Of a stretch of DNA of 61,253 nucleotides, positions 17,184 to 24,016 are shown one piece after another. Each line of letters begins with the position of its first letter. The first letter of the stretch is position 1. Source of the stretch: Bacteroidales bacterium (GTDB taxonomy: Bacteria > Bacteroidota > Bacteroidia > Bacteroidales > Tenuifilaceae); contig JAQVYY010000015.1 in the NCBI GenBank assembly GCA_028708425.1, forward strand, positions 1 to 61,253. The letters are read 5' to 3'. The notes below the pieces were generated by a model. The model searched no databases and had not been told where the DNA came from. It saw only the letters and a list, made by a program, of their open reading frames with translations. Both the position numbers and the translations under genes were made by a program.

Positions 17184-17412
17184 ATTTGCAGCTGCATGTG
17201 TGTCGAACGCCTTCTCGGTCTACAAAAAGAATCAGCTGTAATTGGTTTGGCAAATAGCCTATTTGGTTATTGTGGTTAGCTGGATATTCGTGGCCAGATT
17301 GTATGATATCTATTTCTTGATTAGAATATATGCTTTTATTGGTGCTGCAATTTATGCTGTGTTGGCCTATATGGGTTACAAAGTGGTGAGCAAGCAGAAT
17401 GCAGTAAGTTAG
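17184..17412 (+). pseudogene. Degraded C-terminal remnant of a second polysaccharide flippase
   Basis: In the frame of 17173 the conceptual product reads ...SNAFSVYKKNQL, stop (TAA at 17239), LVWQIAYLVIVVSWIFVARL...IYAFIGAAIYAVLAY, ending at TAG 17410-17412. Read through the stop, the hydropathy and the S-x-x-F-[ST]-V-x-x-K-x-Q pattern line up with the C-terminal region of the intact flippase just upstream (SKLFTVLDKQHQ...). There is no start codon or N-terminal part, so this is a decayed gene end left between the asparagine-synthase-like and acyltransferase genes. One base (TAA for AAA) would restore the frame. Confidence 0.6.
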
Positions 17413-17470
17413 TTTTGTTGTTTTAACATTCTTCAATTACTTTAGTATTCATTTAAAAAAACAAAAACCT

Positions 17471-18007
17471 GTGAAACGCTTTCTTGTCAACATATTTGGA
17501 TTTTTGTTCTTCCGATGGGCATACCCTGGCTTTAATTTCCGCGAATTTCCATTCAGGAAACTTTTTAAATGTTTTGTTGCACAGCGAGTGTTTGGCATTA
17601 ACAGAAAGGTTCCCTGGCCTGTTCATTGGACTTCGGAGGTAAAAGCGTTCGAAAATATTCGGCGGGGTACCGAAACTCCAGGGTCAATGCTTGGATGTTA
17701 TATTGATGCACGTAACGGAATTATACTTGAAGATAACGTATGGATTGGTCCTCGAGTATCGCTTATCAGTATGGATCACAATCTTTTAAACTATAATTGC
17801 TATAAAGATGAACAGCCCATAAGAATTGGTTGTGATTGTTTACTAACAACTAGTTGCATAATATTACCAGGTGTTCATCTTGGCCCTCATACTGTTGTTG
17901 CAGCTGGAGCTGTTGTAACCCAGTCGTTTTTGCAAGGGAATGTAATTTTGGCAGGTAACCCTGCAAAGGTAGTGAAAGCGCTGCAGGAATACTCTACTAA
18001 GAGTTGA
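17471..18007 (+). CDS. Hexapeptide-repeat acyltransferase (LbH, serine/maltose/virginiamycin O-acetyltransferase-like)
   Basis: 178 aa. Starts at GTG (MKRFLVNIFGFLFFRWAYPG). A left-handed beta helix occupies about 75-165 (GIILEDNVWIGPRVSLIS, IRIGCDCLLTTSCIILPGVHLG, VVAAGAVVTQSF, VILAGNPAKVVKAL). The MDHN motif near residue 97 holds the likely catalytic His. Enzymes of this shape O- or N-acetylate sugars of capsule or O-antigen; its place after the flippase and asparagine-synthase-like genes fits that. The acceptor is unknown. Confidence 0.85.
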   Translation: MKRFLVNIFGFLFFRWAYPGFNFREFPFRKLFKCFVAQRVFGINRKVPWPVHWTSEVKAFENIRRGTETPGSMLGCYIDARNGIILEDNVWIGPRVSLISMDHNLLNYNCYKDEQPIRIGCDCLLTTSCIILPGVHLGPHTVVAAGAVVTQSFLQGNVILAGNPAKVVKALQEYSTKS

Positions 18008-18260
18008 GGGTTATTATGTGTTAATTGGGTGCAATGTTATTTTAACCTCGTATGTTTTTTTCTATTTGGTAGGTTATTATTGGATTTAATATCTCCTTTT
18101 TTTTGCATAAGGAAGAATTGGAAGAATGGTTTTTTATGCGGTTTACTCTTTAAATTTATCAAAACATACTGTAATAAAGTCAATAGTGGTTCGTTAAGTT
18201 GTTCGTTAGTAGTGGTTTGTTCGTTTTGTTCTATGTGCATGTTTTTTTTTGTTGAGGTGC

Positions 18261-18291
18261 TTGAAGATTTCCAAAAAAACATCTATCTTTG
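18261..18291 (+). promoter_or_regulatory. Promoter for tRNA-His (TTGA-N19-TATCTTTG)
   Basis: TTGA (18261-18264), 19-bp spacer and an exact TAnnTTTG (TATCTTTG, 18284-18291). Transcription would begin about at the tRNA 5' end. The rest of 18008-18300 is AT-rich with no reading frame I believe. Confidence 0.65.
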
Positions 18292-18303
18292 CCATCGCAA
18301 AAC

Positions 18304-18378
18304 GGTGGATGTAGCTCAGCTGGTTAGAGCGCTGGATTGTGGTTCCAGAGGTCGCCGGTTCGAGTCCGGTCTTCCACC
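18304..18378 (+). tRNA. tRNA-His (anticodon GTG)
   Basis: Full cloverleaf: acceptor GTGGATG/CTTCCAC with one T-T mismatch, D arm GCTC...GAGC, anticodon stem CTGGA/TCCAG with loop TTGTGGT (anticodon GTG at 18339-18341), T arm GCCGG-TTCGAGT-CCGGT. The extra 5' G (G-1 at 18304) opposite the C73 discriminator is the histidine identity mark. The 3' CCA is not fully encoded and would be added after transcription. Confidence 0.97.
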
Positions 18379-18385
18379 CAGGTTC

Positions 18386-18424
18386 AAAGAGGTTTTGAGA
18401 TGTTTCTCAAAACCTCTTTTTCAT
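18386..18424 (+). terminator. Intrinsic terminator after tRNA-His
   Basis: Perfect 15-bp stem (AAAGAGGTTTTGAGA and its complement) with a 4-nt loop, ending in a T-run, starting 8 bp after the tRNA. Confidence 0.9.
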
Positions 18425-18439
18425 TTTATTGAAACCTCT

Positions 18440-18589
18440 TTATCCCCAATTATTCATTCGAATAATTGCTGTCTCCGACAGCGACTAAGTTTCACAACCA
18501 ATCTAGTTACCCAAAATTGGGCTCGATTATGTCGGGGTAGCTCGCATTCTCATTCATCTTTTGTGAATTTGATGAGTAATGCGGGTTAT
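18440..18589 (+). repeat. 150-bp intergenic element, copy 3
   Basis: TTATCCCC... to ...GCGGGTTAT, between tRNA-His and a small rightward gene. Perfect left hairpin and perfect CTGTC-TCC-GACAG hairpin; the small stem reads CGAT-TAT-GTCG with a G-T pair. Subfamily of copies 1 and 2 (CAATCTAGTTACC). Confidence 0.9.
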
Positions 18590-18679
18590 GTTGCTGATAA
18601 ATAGCGTAATATATTGCTTGTTTTTGTTTGGGGCAAATTTTTTATAAACCTAAAATTTGTTAAAATAAAGGAGAGTGAC

Positions 18680-18708
18680 TTGTCATGTTGTTTTTTTTAT
18701 TATCTTTC
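18680..18708 (+). promoter_or_regulatory. Possible promoter for the small gene at 18736 (TTG-N18-TATCTTTC)
   Basis: TTG (18680-18682), 18-bp spacer, TATCTTTC (18701-18708), one base off TAnnTTTG. 27 bp before the ATG. Confidence 0.35.
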
Positions 18709-18735
18709 GCTAAATAAGTAAAAAGTTTCCCTGAT

Positions 18736-18969
18736 ATGCTTGATAGTAAAGCCATAGTAAATTTAGTTAGTGACCAGTACATGTCTAGTCACCCAAACTA
18801 TTTCTATAAGGAGGTGGTTTATTTTTCTGGGCGTATCTACGACCCAAGGGTATCGCCATTTTTAAGCTTATCCGATATTTTTGTTGATCAGATTGACATG
18901 AAATTGGTTGAGGAGAGCTTGGTAAAAAAACCTGTTGTTACCAAAGCCTGCTTCTTTTTTAAAAACTAG
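18736..18969 (+). CDS. Small hypothetical protein
   Basis: 77 aa, soluble, no signal peptide: MLDSKAIVNLVSDQYMSSHP... with a central YFSGRIYDPRVSPFLSLSDIF and a basic end. I recognise no family. It is convergent with the response regulator, the stops being 4 bp apart, and has a possible promoter. The tight convergent fit and a full-length frame argue it is real, but it could be spurious. Confidence 0.45.
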   Translation: MLDSKAIVNLVSDQYMSSHPNYFYKEVVYFSGRIYDPRVSPFLSLSDIFVDQIDMKLVEESLVKKPVVTKACFFFKN

Positions 18970-18973
18970 CGTT

Positions 18974-20140
18974 TTACTTAATAATTGGTTGTGCAAACAG
19001 CTTTATATCGTTAGCGGTTATTTCTTTATTGCAGAGTATAATTAGCCGTTCAATAACATTTCTTAATTCTCTGATATTACCTGTCCAGCTAAATTTCTTT
19101 AATGCTTCAATAGCATCAGCCGATATTTTTCGGGGAGGAATTCCATGCTCTTGGCATATTATTTTATTAAAATGGTTAACCAGTATTGGTATATCATCTA
19201 TTCGTTCGCTCAGCGGTGGAACCTGAATTATTATTACACTTAATCGATGAAATAGATCCTCTCTAAAGCTTCCCGAGTCAATTTCTTTCTGCAAATTCTT
19301 ATTGGTGGCCGCTATAATTCTAACGTTAACGTTTATGTCCTTATCGCTTCCCACACGTGTTATCTTATTTTCCTGAAGAGCCCTTAGTACTTTGGCCTGC
19401 GCGCTTAGGCTCATATCGCCAATTTCATCGAGAAATAGGGTGCTGTTGTTAGCCTGTTCAAACTTTCCTTTACGTTGCCTTATGGCGGAGGTAAAAGCCC
19501 CTTTCTCATGCCCAAAAAGTTCGCTTTCAATTAGTTCGCTTGGGATTGCTGCGCAGTTAACCTCTACAAGGGACATGTCGGCGCGGGTGCTTTTTTCGTG
19601 TAGCCAGCGGGCTACCAGCTCTTTTCCAGTTCCGTTTGGCCCGGTTATAAGCACGCGTGCATCGGTAGGTGCCACGCGGTCAATCATCTCTTTAACCTTC
19701 ATTATGGCTTCCGATTCGCCAATAATATCATCCGTTTTATATACTTTCTTCTTAAGGGTTTTGGTTTCCTTAATAAGGCTGCTCTTGTCGGTTGCGTTTC
19801 GAATAGTAATAAGAATTCTATTCAGGTCGAGGGGCTTTTCTATAAAATCGTAAGCTCCCTTTTTTATCGATTCAACAGCGGTGTCAATATTTCCATGCCC
19901 CGATATCATTACCACGGGGGTTTCAGCCGATATATCCTGTAGCTTTTCTAGAACCTCAATGCCGTCCATTTGTGGCATTTTTATATCGCATAGTACTAGG
20001 TCGTACCCATTTTTTGTAAATAGCTCTATTGCCGATTCGCCATCCTCAGCAATATCTACCGAGTGTTTTTCAAATTCGAGTATTTCTTTAAGCGAATTGC
20101 GAATTGCTTTTTCGTCGTCGACTACAAGTATTTTTGACAT
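18974..20140 (-). CDS. Sigma-54-type response regulator lacking a DNA-binding domain
   Basis: 388 aa. Receiver domain (1-120) with the DDE acidic pocket, phospho-Asp in LVLCDIKMPQMDG near 52 and the Thr/Ser and Lys switch residues (MISGHG, EKPL). A sigma-54 AAA+ domain follows from about 140: Walker A GPNGTGKE, sigma-contact loop GAFTSA (normally GAFTGA), Walker B TLFLDEIGD, arginine region RHEDLFHRL-like (REDLFHRLSVI). The protein ends soon after NIRELRNVIERLIIL, so the Fis-type helix-turn-helix of NtrC proteins is absent. ATG at 20140 is chosen over 20182: it begins the domain (MSKILVVDDE) and a -7 element at 20180 would exclude the longer form. No histidine kinase is adjacent. Confidence 0.88.
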   Translation of the reverse strand: MSKILVVDDEKAIRNSLKEILEFEKHSVDIAEDGESAIELFTKNGYDLVLCDIKMPQMDGIEVLEKLQDISAETPVVMISGHGNIDTAVESIKKGAYDFIEKPLDLNRILITIRNATDKSSLIKETKTLKKKVYKTDDIIGESEAIMKVKEMIDRVAPTDARVLITGPNGTGKELVARWLHEKSTRADMSLVEVNCAAIPSELIESELFGHEKGAFTSAIRQRKGKFEQANNSTLFLDEIGDMSLSAQAKVLRALQENKITRVGSDKDINVNVRIIAATNKNLQKEIDSGSFREDLFHRLSVIIIQVPPLSERIDDIPILVNHFNKIICQEHGIPPRKISADAIEALKKFSWTGNIRELRNVIERLIILCNKEITANDIKLFAQPIIK

Positions 20141-20179
20141 ACATTTTACGGTGTTAATTATCCAGTATTTGATGTTGTA

Positions 20180-20187
20180 CAAATATA
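20180..20187 (-). promoter_or_regulatory. -7 element for the response regulator (TATATTTG)
   Basis: Exact TAnnTTTG on the minus strand, 40 bp before the ATG at 20140. No clear -33 partner. It places the transcript start near 20173, which supports the shorter protein. Confidence 0.45.
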
Positions 20188-20227
20188 GTAATAAGTTTAC
20201 TTATCGATGCTTCGGATTGCAAACGCC

Positions 20228-20263
20228 TTAACCGCAATTATTCATCCGAATAATGCGGGCTAA
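20228..20263 (+). repeat. 36-bp end-only derivative of the 150-bp element (copy 4)
   Basis: TTAACCGCAATTATTC, 4-nt loop ATCC, then GAATAATGCGGGCTAA: the two ends of the 150-bp element joined with the inner 114 bp missing, forming one hairpin. It lies between the UvrD-like gene and the response regulator, both leftward, and may now be a plain stem-loop or terminator. Confidence 0.7.
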
Positions 20264-20282
20264 GGTGTTGTTGGCTTACTGT

Positions 20283-22598
20283 TTATGCTAGCTTTAACTT
20301 GGCAAATTTCAGTAGCAAGCTTTTTGTTCCAGCCGCCCTAAACTCAACGGTTGCCTTTTTATTTTGTCCCTCGCCTTCAATCTTAGTTACTTTACCTGGC
20401 CCAAACCTGTCGTGTAGAACCAGCATATTCTCCTCAATATCTTCGGGCGAAACGTATGTTCCATTGCTTGAGGTTGGTTTGCTTGTTGCTGTGTCTAACC
20501 TGGTAAGTTTTTGTTGAGGGGTACTATCGGTTGATTTTCTTTTGGTCGTTTCACGAAAGGTTGAGGGGTTGCTTCGCATGCTGTTGCGCGACCGTGTTCC
20601 GTACCCAAAGGTTGCATCCTTAAAGCCTGTGTCCACCTCATCATCAATAAAGTCGGGGTCTATTTCAGCAATAAACCTACTGGGTATGCCCGATGTTAGG
20701 GTACCCCATTTATACCGAACCTGTGCATGTGATATGGTGGCCTCCTTGGCTGCGCGGGTTAGGGCAACATAAAAAAGCCTGCGCTCTTCTTCTAGCTCCT
20801 CAATTGAGCCTGTTGTCATTTTCGATGGGAAAAGATCCTCTTCAACCCCGGCCACGAAAACGTAATCAAATTCAAGCCCTTTGGCCGAGTGTATGGTCAT
20901 AACCGAGACCTTCTTCTTGTCCTCGGGCTTGTGGTTATCGGCATCGGTAAGTAGCGATACGTTTTCCAGATAGTCGGCTAGCGTCGTAAGCTCTGTTACC
21001 CCCTCTTCTTTTTGGGTATCGCTAAACTCCTTAATGCTATTTAAGAGCTCCTCAATATTTTGGAGCCTGGTAACCCCCTCAATTGAGCTATCGGCTTTAA
21101 ACTCCCTAATTAAACCTGCGTTCATAACTATGGTTTGCGCTGCTTCGTAAGCTTCGGCGGTGTAGGCAATGGGTCCCATTTGATTAATGAGGTTGTAAAA
21201 GCTTGTAACCTTCGATACTGCAGCGGGTTTTAGCCCAGGGTTATGCTCACCAAGCTTTGATATGGTAACCCAAATACTTTGGTCCTTTTCGTTGGCAGCG
21301 GTTTGAAGCCGTTCCATGGTTGTAGCACCAATTCCACGTTTAGGAAAATTGATGACACGCTTTAGGGCTTCGTCGTCGTGTGGATTTACGGTAAGCCTAA
21401 AGTAGGCTATGGTATCCTTAACCTCCTTGCGCTGGTAGAATGACAAGCTGCCGTAAACACGGTAGGGAATATTCCGTTTTCGGAGCGATTCCTCGAACAG
21501 CCTCGATTGGGCATTTGTGCGGTATAAAATGGCTATATCCTCATAGTTCACGTGGTTTTTTAGGGTTAAGTCGGATATTACCGAGGCTACCATAAAGCTT
21601 TCTTCCTGATCGGTATAGGCCTTTAAAACCTTTATTTTTTCGCCTACATCATTGGCCGAGAATGAGACCTTTTTTAGCTGCCTTTTATTCTTAGCAATTA
21701 CGCTATTGGCTGCGTTTACTATGGTTTGGGTCGATCGGTAGTTTTGCTCTAGCTTAAAAACCTTGTGGTTAGGATAATCATTTCGGAAGTTGAGGATATT
21801 TTCAATTTTTGCCCCACGAAACGAGTATATGCTCTGCGCGTCGTCGCCCACTACGCACACATTATTATGTGATGCCGCCAGTTTTTTTACAATTATGTAC
21901 TGACTATAGTTGGTATCCTGATACTCATCAACCAGAATATACTTGAACTTTTCCTGATATTTTGCCAGCACATCAGGAAAATCGCGAAAAAGGATGTTGG
22001 TGTTCATCAGCAGGTCGTCAAAGTCCATTGCCGAGGCTTTTAGGCACCGCTGGGAATATATTGCGTAAATTTTTGCTATTTCGGGTTTACGGGTTTGCCT
22101 GTCGAACGAAACTAGCTGCGCATTGGCAGCGTATGCTTTGGGTGTAATTAGATTGTTCTTTGCCGAAGATATGCGGCCTAAAACATCCCTGGTTTTATAT
22201 GTTTGGGTGTCGAGTTTTAGCTCCTTAATAATTGATGATGTTAGGCTTTTCGAGTCGGCGGTATCGTATATAGTAAAGGAATTGGCAAAACCCAATTTAT
22301 CGGCTTCGGCACGCAGAATACGCATAAACATCGAGTGAAAAGTACCCATCCACAGCTGCTTGGCCGTTTTGTCGCCTACCACAGCCCCAATACGCTCCTT
22401 CATCTCCTTTGCCGCCTTATTGGTAAATGTTAACGCCAGAATATTCCACGGTGGGATACCCTGTTTTAGTAGGTGAGCTACGCGGTAGGTAAGCACACGG
22501 GTTTTTCCCGAGCCGGCACCAGCAATAATAAGCGATGGCCCGTTGGTTGTGGTAACGGCCTGATGCTGCACTTCGCTAAGTTCATTTAGGTATTGCAC
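20283..22598 (-). CDS. ATP-dependent DNA helicase, UvrD/PcrA type
   Basis: 771 aa superfamily 1A 3'-5' helicase for repair and replication restart. Begins NELSEVQHQAV with Walker A AGAGSGKT near 27-34, motif Ia LALTFTNKAAKEM, Walker B VDEYQDTN, motif III VVGDDAQSIYSFRGA, motif IV EQNYRST, motif V MTIHSAKGLEFDYVFVAG and motif VI FYVALTRA. The C-terminal tail ends in a Tudor-like segment (DRFGPGKVTKIEGEGQNKKATVEF), as in PcrA/UvrD proteins that bind RNA polymerase. Length is normal. PcrA versus UvrD naming is arbitrary here. Confidence 0.95.
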   Translation of the reverse strand: MQYLNELSEVQHQAVTTTNGPSLIIAGAGSGKTRVLTYRVAHLLKQGIPPWNILALTFTNKAAKEMKERIGAVVGDKTAKQLWMGTFHSMFMRILRAEADKLGFANSFTIYDTADSKSLTSSIIKELKLDTQTYKTRDVLGRISSAKNNLITPKAYAANAQLVSFDRQTRKPEIAKIYAIYSQRCLKASAMDFDDLLMNTNILFRDFPDVLAKYQEKFKYILVDEYQDTNYSQYIIVKKLAASHNNVCVVGDDAQSIYSFRGAKIENILNFRNDYPNHKVFKLEQNYRSTQTIVNAANSVIAKNKRQLKKVSFSANDVGEKIKVLKAYTDQEESFMVASVISDLTLKNHVNYEDIAILYRTNAQSRLFEESLRKRNIPYRVYGSLSFYQRKEVKDTIAYFRLTVNPHDDEALKRVINFPKRGIGATTMERLQTAANEKDQSIWVTISKLGEHNPGLKPAAVSKVTSFYNLINQMGPIAYTAEAYEAAQTIVMNAGLIREFKADSSIEGVTRLQNIEELLNSIKEFSDTQKEEGVTELTTLADYLENVSLLTDADNHKPEDKKKVSVMTIHSAKGLEFDYVFVAGVEEDLFPSKMTTGSIEELEEERRLFYVALTRAAKEATISHAQVRYKWGTLTSGIPSRFIAEIDPDFIDDEVDTGFKDATFGYGTRSRNSMRSNPSTFRETTKRKSTDSTPQQKLTRLDTATSKPTSSNGTYVSPEDIEENMLVLHDRFGPGKVTKIEGEGQNKKATVEFRAAGTKSLLLKFAKLKLA

Positions 22599-22632
22599 TG
22601 TATGTAAATATATTTTTGTTGATAATTGAGTT

Positions 22633-22640
22633 CAAAGTTA
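22633..22640 (-). promoter_or_regulatory. -7 element for the UvrD/PcrA helicase (TAACTTTG)
   Basis: Exact TAnnTTTG on the minus strand, 34 bp before the helicase ATG. No convincing TTTG at -33. Confidence 0.45.
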
Positions 22641-22721
22641 CTCGGATATGATTAATTGAAAAAGGGAAATGACAGATTGTGAATAACTTTTTGAGTGATG
22701 AATAGCTGGGGCTGCTCCGCA

Positions 22722-22871
22722 ATAACCCCAATCATTCATTCGAATAATAGGACTCTCCGACAGCGACTAGACCTCACAACCAATTTTATTACCCGAAATT
22801 GGGCTCCATCATGTCGGGGTAACCCGCATTTGCATTCATCTTTAACAAAGTTTATAAAAAATGCGGGATAA
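22722..22871 (+). repeat. 150-bp intergenic element, copy 5
   Basis: ATAACCCC... to ...GCGGGATAA, between the helicase and the Cys-rich lipoprotein. The most diverged full copy: the CTGTC/GACAG stem and the CGAC/GTCG stem are disrupted, and the right terminal stem has lost its GATGAAT arm (TTTATAAAA), yet the length is still 150 bp. Middle belongs to the CAATTTTATTACC subfamily. Confidence 0.85.
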
Positions 22872-22900
22872 ATTGATTTTACTGAGAGCTGAAAATCAAA

Positions 22901-22938
22901 AGAAAAGCACCACAGGCTAAAACCAATGGTGCTTTTCT
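22901..22938 (-). terminator. Intrinsic terminator after the lipoprotein operon
   Basis: Perfect 12-bp stem AGAAAAGCACCA / TGGTGCTTTTCT with a 14-nt loop, followed on the minus strand by a T-rich tract. Located 17 bp past the lipoprotein stop. Confidence 0.75.
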
Positions 22939-22954
22939 GTATAGCGTTATTTTT

Positions 22955-23323
22955 TTAAAAACAGATAGAGCTCTCTCTAACCCTTTCCATTAGGATTCTT
23001 GTGTGGTTGTTAATGCCCATAATTATTTCTGCTCGTTGTTCGGCGGTTACACCATCGCCACATTTTTCGTCAATAAAGGTGTTTGTGGCATCATCGCAAT
23101 CCTTTAATTTACAATAATATTTTGTGCCATCTAATGCTAGGATGTAATAATTTGAAGAACCTTCATCGGGTGGGCAAACCGAGGGGATTTCGCATTGAGG
23201 GGCAATCTCCTCAATTATGTCAAATATATCACAGGAGTCATCTTCCTCAACAGGGTTGCAACCAATAAATAGAAGAGAGAATGATGCTAGGATGATTAGT
23301 GGTAAGTGGAATTTCGATTTCAT
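22955..23323 (-). CDS. Cys-rich lipoprotein
   Basis: 122 aa. A signal peptide with lipobox LFIGC puts lipid on Cys22; the mature part has seven further cysteines (SC, QC, VC, YC, DC, KC, IC) in about 100 residues, suggesting several disulfides. I recognise no family. It follows a DsbA-like thioredoxin gene by 31 bp at the end of a four-gene leftward operon, so that oxidoreductase may form or maintain its disulfides (inference from position). A terminator lies just after it. Confidence 0.75.
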   Translation of the reverse strand: MKSKFHLPLIILASFSLLFIGCNPVEEDDSCDIFDIIEEIAPQCEIPSVCPPDEGSSNYYILALDGTKYYCKLKDCDDATNTFIDEKCGDGVTAEQRAEIIMGINNHTRILMERVRESSICF

Positions 23324-23354
23324 ATTGGTATGGTTTAATTTAACAATGTATTTT

Positions 23355-23993
23355 TTAAAGATGTTTGGCTATTATTTGTTTGAGCGTTTCGTAATCATTA
23401 TACCCTAAATATGTTTTGTTTCCAATAACAAAGGTTGGTAGGCTTTTACTTCCCAGCTTTTTTAAATCGTTATAGTTGTTCTGTAAATACTCTAAAACAT
23501 CGTCCTCTAAAAAGCATTCTGCAAAGGCGAGGTCTTTTTCGATAAACACATCAATTATTTCCTGAAATTCGGGGCTGAAAATAACGCTATAGTTATACAG
23601 TAAAAGGTCGTGTAAATATTCAAAACTTCCAACTTTATTAACACATATTATTGACTTTAACGCATTTTCAATTTGTAGGTTACGTGATGTTGTTATTAAT
23701 CGAAGGATGATTTTTACTTTTTTCGATTTAATAAATTCATCATTAAGCTGGTCGTACCCTTTTTCGAAAAACTTTTTACAGTAGAAACAATTATAGCCAT
23801 AGTATAAAACAACGGTTAGCTCAGCATTTTTATCGCCTACAACGATGTCAAAATCTTTTTCGACTAAAATAGCTTGTACCTTATTGTCCAGCTGTTTTTT
23901 ATTGTGCTTTTGAACGATGAAATAACCTGAGGCACCAATAACTATTAAAACTATTGATACTATAACCAGCTTATGATAGCTCTTCGTGTGCAT
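23355..23993 (-). CDS. Membrane-anchored DsbA-like thioredoxin-fold protein
   Basis: 212 aa. N-terminal signal anchor (LVIVSIVLIVIGASGYFIV), then a DsbA/DsbG-like thioredoxin fold: active site YNCFYCKKFF (CxxC) near 68-71, a helical insert, and a cis-Pro loop SLPTFVIGNKTYLGY near 184. Predicted to act outside the cytoplasmic membrane in disulfide formation or exchange. No DsbB/VKOR partner is visible. The next gene encodes a Cys-rich lipoprotein; the one before, an AsmA-like protein 23 bp away. Confidence 0.82.
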   Translation of the reverse strand: MHTKSYHKLVIVSIVLIVIGASGYFIVQKHNKKQLDNKVQAILVEKDFDIVVGDKNAELTVVLYYGYNCFYCKKFFEKGYDQLNDEFIKSKKVKIILRLITTSRNLQIENALKSIICVNKVGSFEYLHDLLLYNYSVIFSPEFQEIIDVFIEKDLAFAECFLEDDVLEYLQNNYNDLKKLGSKSLPTFVIGNKTYLGYNDYETLKQIIAKHL

Positions 23994-24016
23994 TAGGGGT
24001 TGCAGTTAATAAATAC

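Noticed and set aside
17002-17436. A 144-codon leftward frame
   Set aside because: Overlaps the end of the asparagine-synthase-like gene and the flippase remnant antisense; no family resemblance.
18029-18604. A 191-codon rightward frame
   Set aside because: It runs through the tRNA-His gene, its terminator and repeat copy 3; low-complexity product, so an artefact.
19392-19853. A 153-codon rightward frame inside the response regulator
   Set aside because: Shadow of the AAA+ domain coding strand; Ser/Arg-rich product without a family.
18978-20140. A frameshift hiding the missing HTH of the response regulator
   Set aside because: The other frames downstream of the stop hold the convergent small gene and no Fis-like helix pair, so truncation seems real.
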